From: Hyphomonadaceae bacterium BL14
GTDB lineage: Bacteria > Pseudomonadota > Alphaproteobacteria > Caulobacterales > Maricaulaceae
Assembly (NCBI GenBank): GCA_027627705.1
Contig: CP091242.1
Span: 2,500,289-2,564,288, forward strand
Length of the DNA stretch: 64,000 nt
Reading direction: 5' to 3'
Part shown: one piece after another, positions 54,788-61,966 of the stretch
How positions within the stretch are numbered: position 1 is the stretch's first letter
How the letters are laid out: the number at the start of each line of letters is the position of its first letter
Program-made: the position numbers and the translations under genes
Notes under the pieces: generated by a model
What the model saw: only the letters and a program-made list of their open reading frames with translations
Database searches by the model: none
Told to the model about the DNA's origin: nothing

Positions 54788-55884
54788 GTGTCCGCCTCCG
54801 CATAGACGCCGGGCGCGGCGTCGCGCACCAGAGCGCGCACGTCAGCCAGGGCGGGATGGGCGATGTCGCGCACGAAATGGCGTGCCACGCGGGGCAGAAG
54901 GTCGAGATAGCGCGCCTTGCCGTCGCGCTTGGCCAGGCGCACGAATATGCCGAGAATCTTGGCATTGCGCTGGGCGGCGAGCACGGCGGCGGCGGCGTCA
55001 AACGCCGCGCGGTCGGCCAGACCGGCGGCGGCGAAGAAGCGGTCGGTGAGCGGGCGGGCCAGCTCCGGCTTCACGTCGCGGCGGGCGTCTTCGATCAGCG
55101 AGATCAGATCATAGGCGGGATGGCCGAACAGGGCGTCCTGAAAATCCAGAAGCCCCACCTGCGCCTCGCCGGAGCGTTCGGGCAACCAGATCAGATTCTC
55201 CGCGTGGAAATCGCGCAGCACCAGTCCCGGCGCGTGGGCGTCCAGAACACCGAAGGCGCGCCGCCAGGCGCTGGCCCAGTCATCGCGCAAGGCGGGCTCG
55301 AAATCGCCGCCCCGGAAGGGCGCATACCAGTCGAGCATCAGCTCGGTCTCGGCCAGCAGGGCTTCGGCGTCATAGTCCTGGATGCGCCAGCTGCGCCCGA
55401 AGGCTCCGGGCTCGGCCTCGAGGGTGCAGCGGTACAGCGCGGCCAGCGTGTCGACCGCCGCCGCATACAGCCGCCCCTCATGGGCGCGCTGCGGGATCAG
55501 GCGGGCATACAGATCATCGCCCAGATCCTCGATCAGCAGATAGCCTGCCTCGGGGTCGGCGGCATAGATGCGCGGGGCGGAGAAGCCGCGCGCCGTCAGC
55601 GCCCCGGCGATGGCGGCAAAGGCGGCCGTGTTGTTGCCCGCCAGCCGGGCGCGGGCGTTATAGCCCAGCGCCCTGCGGGCCTGCGGATCGGCGTCCGGCG
55701 GGCAGGCGGGGGCTTCGGCGGCGCCGGGGGCGTCCATCAGCACAGCGGTGCGGTCACCCTCGCTCAGGCGCACATAGGCGCGGGTGGAGGCGTCGCCGGG
55801 AAACGGCGTTTCGCGGGCGTGCGCCCAGCCGGCGCCGCGGATCAGTGCAGCCCGGCGCTGCGCGCGGTCAGATGAGGCGGTCAA
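54784..55884 (-). CDS. amgK: Anomeric MurNAc/GlcNAc kinase (AmgK-like)
   Basis: A 366-residue aminoglycoside phosphotransferase-fold kinase: PFPGDASTRAYVRL (nucleotide loop), YLLIEDLGDDLYARL, the Brenner motif VLRDFHAENLIWL and the DFG-like GLLDFQDALFG. Next to murU it is best read as AmgK, phosphorylating MurNAc at C1 for peptidoglycan recycling, a route linked to intrinsic fosfomycin tolerance. The start is uncertain: a TTG at 55884 has GGGAG 7 nt upstream and overlaps the end of tsaE by 17 nt; an ATG at 55905 lacks a clear ribosome binding site. Confidence 0.85.
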   Translation of the reverse strand: MTASSDRAQRRAALIRGAGWAHARETPFPGDASTRAYVRLSEGDRTAVLMDAPGAAEAPACPPDADPQARRALGYNARARLAGNNTAAFAAIAGALTARGFSAPRIYAADPEAGYLLIEDLGDDLYARLIPQRAHEGRLYAAAVDTLAALYRCTLEAEPGAFGRSWRIQDYDAEALLAETELMLDWYAPFRGGDFEPALRDDWASAWRRAFGVLDAHAPGLVLRDFHAENLIWLPERSGEAQVGLLDFQDALFGHPAYDLISLIEDARRDVKPELARPLTDRFFAAAGLADRAAFDAAAAVLAAQRNAKILGIFVRLAKRDGKARYLDLLPRVARHFVRDIAHPALADVRALVRDAAPGVYAEADT

Positions 55885-56326
55885 GGCGCGTCTCCCAGCT
55901 GCCATGGGCGGCAAGGCGCACATCTCGCCCGCCATCATGTGTCTCTTCAAGGCGTATCTCCAGCCGGTCGGCCGGGCGCCAGCCGCCCAGCCGGTCGGGC
56001 CATTCGATCAGCGCCGCGCCGTGATCGAGCGCCTCGTCCAGACCCAGCTCGTCGAGCTCGCCCAGGTCCTGAAGCCGGTAGAGATCCGCATGCAGCAGGC
56101 CGAACCCGGCCTGCGTCTCATAGCTCTGCACCAGCGTGTAGGTGGGGCTCGGCGCATCGGTCTCGCCGGTCAGCGCGGCGATGATGGCGCGCGCCAGCGT
56201 GGTCTTGCCCGCCCCCAGATCGCCCTCCAGCAGCACGCCATCGCCGGTCTGCAGGCCGTCAGCGATGCGCGCGCCCAGGCGGGCGGCATCGGCGAGGCTG
56301 GCAAGATGGAGGCGGTGTTCACGCAT
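55868..56326 (-). CDS. tsaE: tRNA threonylcarbamoyladenosine biosynthesis ATPase TsaE
   Basis: A 152-residue P-loop protein of the TsaBDE complex that makes the t6A modification of ANN-decoding tRNAs. It shows LEGDLGAGKTTLARAI (Walker A), SPTYTLVQSYE, LLHADLYRL and ALIEWPDRLGGW, the standard TsaE order. The frame extends upstream to 56770, but the ATG at 56326 begins the conserved part. It is the first gene of the leftward block reaching trxA. Confidence 0.94.
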   Translation of the reverse strand: MREHRLHLASLADAARLGARIADGLQTGDGVLLEGDLGAGKTTLARAIIAALTGETDAPSPTYTLVQSYETQAGFGLLHADLYRLQDLGELDELGLDEALDHGAALIEWPDRLGGWRPADRLEIRLEETHDGGRDVRLAAHGSWETRLDRLI

Positions 56327-56461
56327 GACGGCGCTGATAGCCCGGCGCGCGGCGTGCGGGCAAGGCGCAGCGGCCGGGCCGGGCGTGAGCCACCGGCTTG
56401 ACTTCGCGGCTCCCGCGCGGCGTCCTGCGGCCCTCATGACGGCAGAACAGGCGGCGCGGGC

Positions 56462-57679
56462 GTGATAGCGGGAACCGTGATCATCGGGGCGGGGCAGGCC
56501 GGCCTGTCGGCGGCCGAGGCGCTGCGCAAGCGCGGCTATGAGGGCCCGGTCACGCTGATCGGCGATGAATTGGCCCCGCCCTACCAGCGCCCGCCTCTGT
56601 CCAAGGGCTATCTGTCGGGCGAGCTGCCCGCGCAGCGGCTCTGGCTGAAGCCGGAGGCCTATTTCGATGCGGCCGGCATCCATCTGCGCACCGGCGTGCC
56701 GGTCACGCGGATCGACCGGGGCGGCAAATGCGTCATCACCGGCGAAGGCGAGGCCATCGCATACGACCACCTCATTCTCGCCACCGGCGGCGCAGCCCGG
56801 CGTCTGGCCCTGCCCGGGGCGGAGCTGCCCGGCGTGCAGGTGCTGCGCAGCCTGGCCCAGGCCGATGCCCTGTCAGACGCCATGACGGACGCCCGGCGTC
56901 TGGCGATCATCGGGGCGGGCTATATCGGGCTGGAAGTGGCGGCCAGCGCGCGCAAGCGCGGGCTGGAGGTCAGCGTGCTGGAAGCGGCCGACCGGCCCAT
57001 GGCGCGCACGGCGAGCCCGCTCTTGGGCGGCTGGTTCGGCGCGCTGCATCGCGGCTATGGCGTTGATCTTCAGGTCAGCACGGGCGTGGCGGCCATCACC
57101 GGCGCGGCGCACGCCGACGGCGTGCGTCTGGCCGATGGCGAGCGCATCGAGGCCGATCTGGTGCTGATCGCCGCCGGGCTGGTCCCGGGCACGGCGCTGG
57201 CTGAACAGGCCGGGCTCGCCTGCGCCGACGGCATTCTGGTGGACAAGCATGCCCGCACCAGCGACCGCGATATCTTTGCCATCGGGGATGTGGCGCGCTT
57301 TGAGTCCGGCCTCTATGGCCGCTCGATCCGGCTGGAATCGGTCCAGAACGCCATCGAACAGGGCCGCGCCGCAGCGGCGGCGATCTGCGGCGCGCCGGTC
57401 AATTATGATCCCGTGCCCTGGTTCTGGTCGGACCAGTACGCCATCAAGCTGCAGATCGCCGGGCTCATTGACGGTGCGGACCAGATGGTGCGCCGGGGCG
57501 ATCCTGAAGAGGGGGCGTTCGCCCTGTTTCACCTGAAGGATGGCGTGCTGATCGCCTGCGAGGCGGTCAATGCCGCGCCGGAATTCATGGCCGCCCAGCG
57601 CCTGATCGCCGCGCGCGTCCGGCCCGATCCGGACGCACTGCGGGACGTGACAGTGGCGATGCGCGCCTTCCTGTCCTAA
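56462..57679 (+). CDS. NAD(P)H-dependent ferredoxin reductase (putidaredoxin reductase-like)
   Basis: A 405-residue FAD flavoprotein of the oxygenase-coupled ferredoxin reductase family (rhodocoxin/putidaredoxin reductases). The FAD motif is VIIGAGQAGLSAAEALRKRG, with PYQRPPLSKGYLSGE and LATGGAARRL; the NAD motif is AIIGAGYIGLEVA, and the FAD-closing motif is IFAIGDVARFE. It transfers electrons from NAD(P)H to the ferredoxin encoded 49 bp downstream, presumably for a cytochrome P450 or dioxygenase not in this window. The start is GTG at 56462. Confidence 0.9.
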   Translation: MIAGTVIIGAGQAGLSAAEALRKRGYEGPVTLIGDELAPPYQRPPLSKGYLSGELPAQRLWLKPEAYFDAAGIHLRTGVPVTRIDRGGKCVITGEGEAIAYDHLILATGGAARRLALPGAELPGVQVLRSLAQADALSDAMTDARRLAIIGAGYIGLEVAASARKRGLEVSVLEAADRPMARTASPLLGGWFGALHRGYGVDLQVSTGVAAITGAAHADGVRLADGERIEADLVLIAAGLVPGTALAEQAGLACADGILVDKHARTSDRDIFAIGDVARFESGLYGRSIRLESVQNAIEQGRAAAAAICGAPVNYDPVPWFWSDQYAIKLQIAGLIDGADQMVRRGDPEEGAFALFHLKDGVLIACEAVNAAPEFMAAQRLIAARVRPDPDALRDVTVAMRAFLS

Positions 57680-57727
57680 ATAGCGCCCGGCAAACACTGA
57701 CGGCCAAGCATGGGACCCGAATTCTTC

Positions 57728-58048
57728 ATGGCGAAAATCACCTATATCGAGCATTCCGGCGCAGAGCATGTGGTGGATGTGGAGACCGGCCTGACCGTGA
57801 TGGAAGGCGCGATCCGCAACCTGGTGCCGGGCATTGACGCCGATTGCGGCGGCGCGTGCGCCTGCGCGACGTGTCACGTTTATGTCGACCCGGCCTGGAT
57901 GCCGCTCACCGGTCAGCGCGAGTCCATGGAAGAGTCCATGCTCGATTTTGCGGGCGATGTGCGGGACAATTCGCGTCTTTCGTGCCAGATTAAGGTGCAC
58001 GATGCGCTCGACGGCCTGATCGTGCGCATGCCTGAGCAGCAGGGCTGA
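57728..58048 (+). CDS. [2Fe-2S] ferredoxin, adrenodoxin type
   Basis: A 106-residue ferredoxin with the vertebrate/bacterial adrenodoxin pattern: cluster cysteines at 40, 46, 49 (Cys-x5-Cys-x2-Cys) and 86 (RLSCQIKV). Non-ligand cysteine 44 sits inside the loop. It belongs with the preceding reductase as a two-component electron chain for a P450-type monooxygenase. Its size and conserved [15 protein letters not shown] block separate it from isc-type Fdx. The in-frame ATG at 57710 would add 6 residues. Confidence 0.93.
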   Translation: MAKITYIEHSGAEHVVDVETGLTVMEGAIRNLVPGIDADCGGACACATCHVYVDPAWMPLTGQRESMEESMLDFAGDVRDNSRLSCQIKVHDALDGLIVRMPEQQG

Positions 58049-58135
58049 GGCTCTATCGTTTGCGAGTCCGCGGGGGGCGGGCGCAGGCGGCGGTCCACAG
58101 CGCTGCGCCCGGGCGCCAGCGAGGGGACGCACACG

Positions 58136-58744
58136 ATGGCAGGGACAGGACGGGCAGGGACAGGACGGGCAGGAACAGGATGTGTGTCCGGCGCCGGGGC
58201 CGTCATGGCCGCCCTGGTGCTGGCCGGCTGTTCGGAGGGTGCCGCGCCGCGCACCGTGACCGTGGGTGACGAGAGCTACCCGGTCCATCACCTGGTCAGC
58301 CTGACCGATCCCTGGACGGACCTGTACATCGCGCCGGACCAGAACGTGTTCATCGAGTTCGGCCGCGCCGAGCCGGTGATCACCTGCGAGGCGGAAGGCT
58401 ATCATTGTCAGGAATGGCCCTTTGTCTTCGCCTTCCCGCTGCGCGGCGGCGCGCCGGAGGCGGGCTGGAGCGCGGGCGGGTATGAGTTCCGCATCGTCGA
58501 GCAGGTGGAGCGGCGCTTCTGCGGGCGCGCGCGCGAGGCCTATCTCATCGAGGGCGCCAACCCCGCCGGCTGGGCGACGCGGGTCTGGTACCACCCCGAT
58601 TTCGGCGTCTACGCGGTGATGAGCGGCCAGTCCGAAGACGGCGAACTGGTCACGGTGGAGCGCGCCTACACCACGTGCGACCGGGGGCTATACGCGCGTC
58701 AGGGCGGCGCGCTGGGCGGGCTGGGGGACACCTGGCCGTTCTAG
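58136..58744 (+). CDS. Lipoprotein of unknown function with repeat-expanded signal region
   Basis: A 202-residue protein I do not recognise. The N-terminus consists of AGTGR-type units encoded by a 15-bp tandem repeat, then SGAGAVMAALVLAGC, a lipobox with Cys near residue 32, so it should be a lipoprotein. The mature part has four further cysteines in two pairs (TCEAEGYHC and FCG/TTC) that could form disulfides, consistent with the periplasm. It is separated by 87 bp from the ferredoxin gene; no functional link is evident. Confidence 0.7.
   Translation: MAGTGRAGTGRAGTGCVSGAGAVMAALVLAGCSEGAAPRTVTVGDESYPVHHLVSLTDPWTDLYIAPDQNVFIEFGRAEPVITCEAEGYHCQEWPFVFAFPLRGGAPEAGWSAGGYEFRIVEQVERRFCGRAREAYLIEGANPAGWATRVWYHPDFGVYAVMSGQSEDGELVTVERAYTTCDRGLYARQGGALGGLGDTWPF
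58138..58182 (+). repeat. Three 15-bp tandem repeats at the start of the lipoprotein gene
   Basis: GGCAGGGACAGGACG occurs twice exactly (58138-58152, 58153-58167), followed by a third copy with two changes, GGCAGGAACAGGATG (58168-58182). It encodes three AGTGx units in the n-region of the signal peptide; copy-number changes would stay in frame. Confidence 0.95.
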
Positions 58745-58859
58745 CTCATCGCGTCTGAAATCGCGGCCAAACCTGATCCAGGTTAGCTCGACGCTCGTGC
58801 GAGCGGCTATCGTCACATTGCCGGGGAAACAGAGCGAACGCCAGACAAGCGGGGCGCCC

Positions 58860-58970
58860 ATGAACCGGAATACCGACCTTGCCAGACCGCTGCCCTTTTC
58901 CCGGCTCTTTTACCTTGTCGGCTTCATCGTGCTCGCCCGGGTCGTTCTGGGCTTTCTCGGGCTGCACTGA
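58860..58970 (+). CDS. Small membrane protein (36 aa)
   Basis: ATG at 58860 to TGA at 58970. The product begins MNRNTDLARPLPFSRL, then one strongly hydrophobic segment (FYLVGFIVLARVVLGFLGL) and ends in His; a single transmembrane helix with a basic/polar N-terminus. It precedes the DUF883/YqjE-like genes by 137 bp. The ribosome binding site is weak. Length and hydrophobicity resemble other short stress-induced membrane peptides, but I recognise no family. Confidence 0.5.
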   Translation: MNRNTDLARPLPFSRLFYLVGFIVLARVVLGFLGLH

Positions 58971-59107
58971 GCCCGGGGGCCGGCGCACCCCACCGATCAT
59001 GAATCCCCTCTGAACCAAACGGTCCGCCCGCGTCCCGAGGGACGGGGCGTGCCCAAGTGAGCTCCGGCACAATCCGGAGCCATCGCCCCCTGTCTGGAGA
59101 GACACAC

Positions 59108-59380
59108 ATGAATGCCATGCAACCGTCGAACAAAGCCTCCGGAGATCACGACGATCTCAAGGCGCAGATTGAATCCCTGCGCAACGATCTGAGCGAGCTG
59201 GCCGCGACCGTCACCGACGACGTATCCGACAGCATCGAGGACGCCGGCCGCAAGATCAGCAAGTCCGGCAAGAACGCCACGAAACGGGCGACCAAGGCGG
59301 TACGCAACAATCCCCTGGCGGCTGTGGGTGTCGCAGCAGGCTTTGGCCTGATTGTTGGCCTGCTCCTGCACAAGGGCTGA
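59108..59380 (+). CDS. DUF883 (ElaB/YqjD-like) membrane-anchored protein
   Basis: A 90-residue protein with an amphipathic helical N-terminus (LKAQIESLRNDLSELAATVT), a lysine/arginine-rich middle (KSGKNATKRATKAVR) and a C-terminal membrane segment in the family form NNPLAAVGVAAGFGLIVGLLLHKG. ElaB/YqjD proteins of E. coli are membrane anchored, bind ribosomes and are induced in stationary phase by RpoS (established). The ATG at 59108 follows GGAGAG. It is followed after 6 bp by a YqjE-like gene. Confidence 0.9.
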   Translation: MNAMQPSNKASGDHDDLKAQIESLRNDLSELAATVTDDVSDSIEDAGRKISKSGKNATKRATKAVRNNPLAAVGVAAGFGLIVGLLLHKG

Positions 59381-59386
59381 TCAGCC

Positions 59387-59773
59387 ATGATGCTGCCGCT
59401 TCTCGCGCCGCTGCGCGACCTGATCGCCGGTCATGCCGGCAAGGCTGCGGAACAGGCCGCTGCCACCACGGTCACGGTGCTGCTCGGCGTGGTGGCGGCG
59501 TCGTTCCTGACGGCGGCGGGCGTTGTGTGGCTCGCCGCTGTCATCGGCTTCCCGCTGGCCGCTTTGGCCTTTGCAGCCCTGTTCGCGGCAGCGGCGCTGG
59601 CCGTGCATCTCTATGCCCGCCGTCAGGCCCGGCGCCGCGCCGCCCAGATTGCGGCGGCGGAGAGCCGGGCCGTTGCGGACGCGGCCATGGCCAGTGCTGC
59701 GGTCAGGCTCGTGGTACCGCTTCTGTCTCTGGCTGGCGGCATTGCGGCGCTGGTGATGGCGCGCCGGTCGTGA
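59387..59773 (+). CDS. YqjE/holin-superfamily-like membrane protein
   Basis: A 128-residue protein with two adjacent hydrophobic segments (VTVLLGVVAASFLTAAGVVW; GFPLAALAFAALFAAAALAV), a basic cytoplasmic stretch (YARRQARRRAAQI) and a third hydrophobic end. This layout matches the YqjE/phage-holin-3-like family that neighbours DUF883 genes. It lies 6 bp behind the DUF883 gene, so they are co-transcribed. The function is probably envelope stress related (inference from neighbours). Confidence 0.7.
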   Translation: MMLPLLAPLRDLIAGHAGKAAEQAAATTVTVLLGVVAASFLTAAGVVWLAAVIGFPLAALAFAALFAAAALAVHLYARRQARRRAAQIAAAESRAVADAAMASAAVRLVVPLLSLAGGIAALVMARRS

Positions 59774-59822
59774 CCGCTTTGCCGGCGTGGCGAGACCAGG
59801 TTGCGCCGCGCAAGGCCGCGCG

Positions 59823-59848
59823 GGAACGAAAAACCGCTGATGCACGTT
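59823..59848 (+). promoter_or_regulatory. EcfG (general stress sigma factor) promoter upstream of csbD
   Basis: GGAAC (59823-59827), a 17-nt spacer, and CGTT (59845-59848) match exactly the consensus recognised by the alphaproteobacterial general-stress sigma factor EcfG. It lies about 105 bp upstream of the CsbD gene, itself a typical EcfG/sigma-B target. It should switch on the gene during starvation, osmotic or oxidative stress under PhyR control. Confidence 0.75.
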
Positions 59849-59953
59849 AGCGTCATACCGGCACCCGCCGGTGATGCTGCCAGCCGTTCACGCCGGGCCC
59901 GGTACAGATCCCTGGCCGCGCAGGCGCTGACGCTCAGAACAAGGAGACCGATC

Positions 59954-60127
59954 ATGGGTGACGACCGCACCAAAGGAACTGCCAAGCAGGCCAAGGGCAA
60001 TGTCAAGGAAGCCGCCGGCAAGGTCACCGGCGACAAGAAGCTGGAGTTTGAAGGCAAGGCCGACAAGGCCGCCGGCACGGTCCAGAAGAATGTCGGTAAG
60101 GCCAAGGACGCGGCCCGCAAGGACTAG
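59954..60127 (+). CDS. CsbD family stress protein
   Basis: A 57-residue CsbD-like protein: DRTKGTAKQAKGNVKEAAGK, followed by KLEFEGKADKAAGTVQKNVG. It is highly charged, lysine/alanine rich and soluble. CsbD is a sigma-B-controlled general stress protein in Bacillus, and its alphaproteobacterial homologues are common EcfG regulon members; the molecular role is unknown. The ATG at 59954 has AAGGAG ahead of it; an upstream frame opening at 59801 does not fit the family. Confidence 0.92.
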   Translation: MGDDRTKGTAKQAKGNVKEAAGKVTGDKKLEFEGKADKAAGTVQKNVGKAKDAARKD

Positions 60128-60193
60128 CGCTTGACGCCCGCCGCCCGGACGGGGCGCGGCCTGACCGACCGCCGCAAGGCGGGCGTCAGGCGC
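60127..60193 (+). terminator. Long inverted repeat after csbD
   Basis: TGACGCCCGCC (60132-60142) pairs perfectly with GGCGGGCGTCA (60178-60188), extended by GCGC/GCGC beyond one mismatch. The intervening ~35 nt is GC rich. It begins at the csbD stop codon and probably ends or protects that transcript; there is no U-tract. Confidence 0.55.
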
Positions 60194-60243
60194 GCTCCGT
60201 TCCCCGTCTAAGCACATGAAAATTTTTAATAAAGGACAGCCTC

Positions 60244-60399
60244 ATGCTTGGAACCATTCTGATTATCATCCTGATCCTCGCCCTGATCGGCTCGCTGCCG
60301 CGCTGGGGCCACAGCCGGTCCTGGGGCTATGCGCCCAGCGGCGGGGTCGGGGTCATTCTCGTCATCCTGATCATCCTGGTTCTCTTGGGCTATTTGTGA
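60244..60399 (+). CDS. DUF3309 small membrane protein
   Basis: A 51-residue protein: MLGTILIIILILALIGSLPR, then WGHSRSWGYAPSGGVG and a second hydrophobic segment ILVILIILVLLGYL. This two-helix hairpin with the central W-H-S-x-x-W-G-Y motif is the DUF3309 family, frequent in alpha- and gammaproteobacteria and usually stress-linked. The ATG at 60244 is preceded by AAAGGA. It lies 116 bp after csbD. Its molecular function is unknown. Confidence 0.88.
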   Translation: MLGTILIIILILALIGSLPRWGHSRSWGYAPSGGVGVILVILIILVLLGYL

Positions 60400-60410
60400 C
60401 GCCCTGATCG

Positions 60411-60460
60411 GCCGGCGCACCCCGGGGCGCACGGACAGGCCGCACGCCCCGGGGGCCGGC
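60411..60460. terminator. Bidirectional GC hairpin between convergent genes
   Basis: Nested inverted repeat: GCCGGC (60411-60416)/GCCGGC (60455-60460) outside and CCCCGGGGCG (60420-60429)/CGCCCCGGGG (60445-60454) inside. It separates the DUF3309 gene from the convergent 77-aa gene, so it probably ends both transcripts. Confidence 0.6.
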
Positions 60461-60471
60461 GGACCGCGCCC

Positions 60472-60705
60472 TCAGGGGTGCCGCACCGAATTGCCGCCGT
60501 CCAGAATGCTGTTGATCAGCGCGGCGACCGCGGCATGAAGCGCGTCCTTGTCGCCCGCAGGGGCCTCTTCATGGGCGGACGCCGCATCCTTGAGAATGCC
60601 GAGGATCTCGGCCTCGGGCAGGATGTTTCGATCGTTCAATGCCAGCAGCAGCGATTCGCAGATCGCCAGTGCGGCTGTGCCGGGGACATCTTGAGGTGCG
60701 CTCAT
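60472..60705 (-). CDS. Conserved hypothetical small helical protein
   Basis: A 77-residue acidic helical protein: AALAICESLLLALNDRNILP, EAEILGILKDAASAHEEAP and a C-terminal helix AAVAALINSILDGGNSV. It is soluble and without signal peptide. I recall similar small proteins in Alphaproteobacteria (CESLLLAL...RxI motif), but no named function. It is divergent from the Crp/Fnr-type regulator gene, with a 168-bp shared promoter region. Confidence 0.65.
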   Translation of the reverse strand: MSAPQDVPGTAALAICESLLLALNDRNILPEAEILGILKDAASAHEEAPAGDKDALHAAVAALINSILDGGNSVRHP

Positions 60706-60873
60706 ATCGCTTCGCTTTCAAACAGGGACAAAAGGCCCCGCAACGGGTGGCTGGAAACTCCCCCGACCATAGGCGCAAACTGATATGCTTGGCTTATACA
60801 GAGCAGCTTTGAGCCTTGTTTTCCCGGCTACCTGCATCGGCTGGCAAAGGCTGCCCGATCCAAGCGGAAAGGC

Positions 60874-61608
60874 ATGCCGTTGATTCAAATCAGCCCGCTG
60901 ACACGAAAGCTGTCAGCTTTCGTCGCCTTGTCCCAGACCGATCTGTCGACGCTGGAGCGCTTTGACCGGCGCCGCCGGACGTTTCTCAGCGGCCACCAGA
61001 TGGTTCATGAGGGCCAGGTCAAAGCCTCGGCCTTCATTCTGTCGGATGGCTGGGCTTGCTCTTACAAAATCCTGCCCGATGGCGAGCGCCAGATTGTGGA
61101 CTTCCAGATCCCGGGCGATTTTCTCGGCCTGCGCAGTATCCTGTTTCGTACCTCCGATCACACCATTGAGGCCGTCACCCGGATCGAGGCATCCGAAGTG
61201 CTCGCGTCCGACATTTTCGATGCCTTCAACCATGCGCCGCGTCTGGCCGCGGCCGTGCTCTGGGCCGCCTCGCGCGACGAAGCGATGGTGGTGGAGCATC
61301 TGGTCAATCTGGGCCGGCGTTCGGCCGACATGCGCATGGCGCACTTCCTTCTGGAGCTCGCTTCGCGCCTCCATCTGGTGGGCGTGGGCGACCGGACCGG
61401 CTTTGTCTGCCCGCTGACGCAATATCATCTGGCCGATGCGCTGGGTCTGACCGCGGTCCACGTCAACCGAGTCCTGCGCCAGCTGCGCGAGCAGGGTCTG
61501 GCCACATTTCAGAAAGGGCAGGTCACCTTCCACGACTTCAACGCCCTGGTGGCGCTGGCGGGTTTTGACACCGGCTATCTCGACCAGGACGGGCCGCTTC
61601 TGCGCTGA
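60874..61608 (+). CDS. Crp/Fnr family transcription regulator
   Basis: A 244-residue Crp/Fnr regulator. The N-terminal cyclic-nucleotide-binding fold has GHQMVHEGQVKASAFILSDG and QIVDFQIPGDFLGL; the C-terminal HTH_Crp domain has TQYHLADALGLTAVHVNRVL as recognition helix region. It lacks the N-terminal Fnr cysteine cluster and a clear cAMP pocket, resembling FixK-like or uncharacterised branches. The ATG at 60874 follows GCGGAAAGG. An FNR/FixK-like box lies inside the first codons. It neighbours stress-type genes, so it may belong to a stress or oxygen response (inference). Confidence 0.85.
   Translation: MPLIQISPLTRKLSAFVALSQTDLSTLERFDRRRRTFLSGHQMVHEGQVKASAFILSDGWACSYKILPDGERQIVDFQIPGDFLGLRSILFRTSDHTIEAVTRIEASEVLASDIFDAFNHAPRLAAAVLWAASRDEAMVVEHLVNLGRRSADMRMAHFLLELASRLHLVGVGDRTGFVCPLTQYHLADALGLTAVHVNRVLRQLREQGLATFQKGQVTFHDFNALVALAGFDTGYLDQDGPLLR
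60880..60893. promoter_or_regulatory. FNR/FixK-like half-perfect box within the start of the Crp/Fnr gene
   Basis: TTGATTCAAATCAG matches the FNR/FixK consensus TTGAT-N4-ATCAA at 9 of 10 positions. It covers codons 3-7 of the regulator gene itself, a position suited to autorepression if real. A chance match within coding sequence cannot be excluded. Confidence 0.3.
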
Positions 61609-61612
61609 CGCG

Positions 61613-61966
61613 TCAATCGGCGCGCCAGGCGAGCTTTTTCAGCTGCCGGTCAAACACTGCCAGCACCGCCTCCAGCTCATGGCCGCGTTTCAGTATCGCC
61701 CCGCCCCCGCCCATGACCTTCCAGGCCCCCTGACGGCGCGCATCACCGGGCGTCTTGACGATGCGGTAAAGCGGAAAATCGGCCGCGTGGCGGAACACCG
61801 AAAACTCGGCGCGGTCTTTCAGCCCGTCTATGGCGTAATCGCGCCATTCCCCGCCCGCGACCATCATTCCGTAGAGCCAGAGAATGCGGTCGAGCTCGGC
61901 GCGCTCGAACATGATCCGGTCGTCGCGCGGAGCGGGCGGGGTGTGTGGCGTCATCAGACCATCCAT
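61613..61966 (-). CDS. DUF2794 family protein
   Basis: A 117-residue protein with the DUF2794 blocks MFERAELDRILWLYGMMVAG, EWRDYAIDGLKDRAEFSVFR and RRQGAWKVMGGGGAILKRGHEL, followed by a basic C-terminus KKLAWRAD. The family is alphaproteobacterial, soluble and of unknown function. Starts at 61966 or 61954 are both possible; neither has a clear ribosome binding site. It is convergent with the Crp/Fnr gene (4-bp gap). Confidence 0.85.
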   Translation of the reverse strand: MDGLMTPHTPPAPRDDRIMFERAELDRILWLYGMMVAGGEWRDYAIDGLKDRAEFSVFRHAADFPLYRIVKTPGDARRQGAWKVMGGGGAILKRGHELEAVLAVFDRQLKKLAWRAD

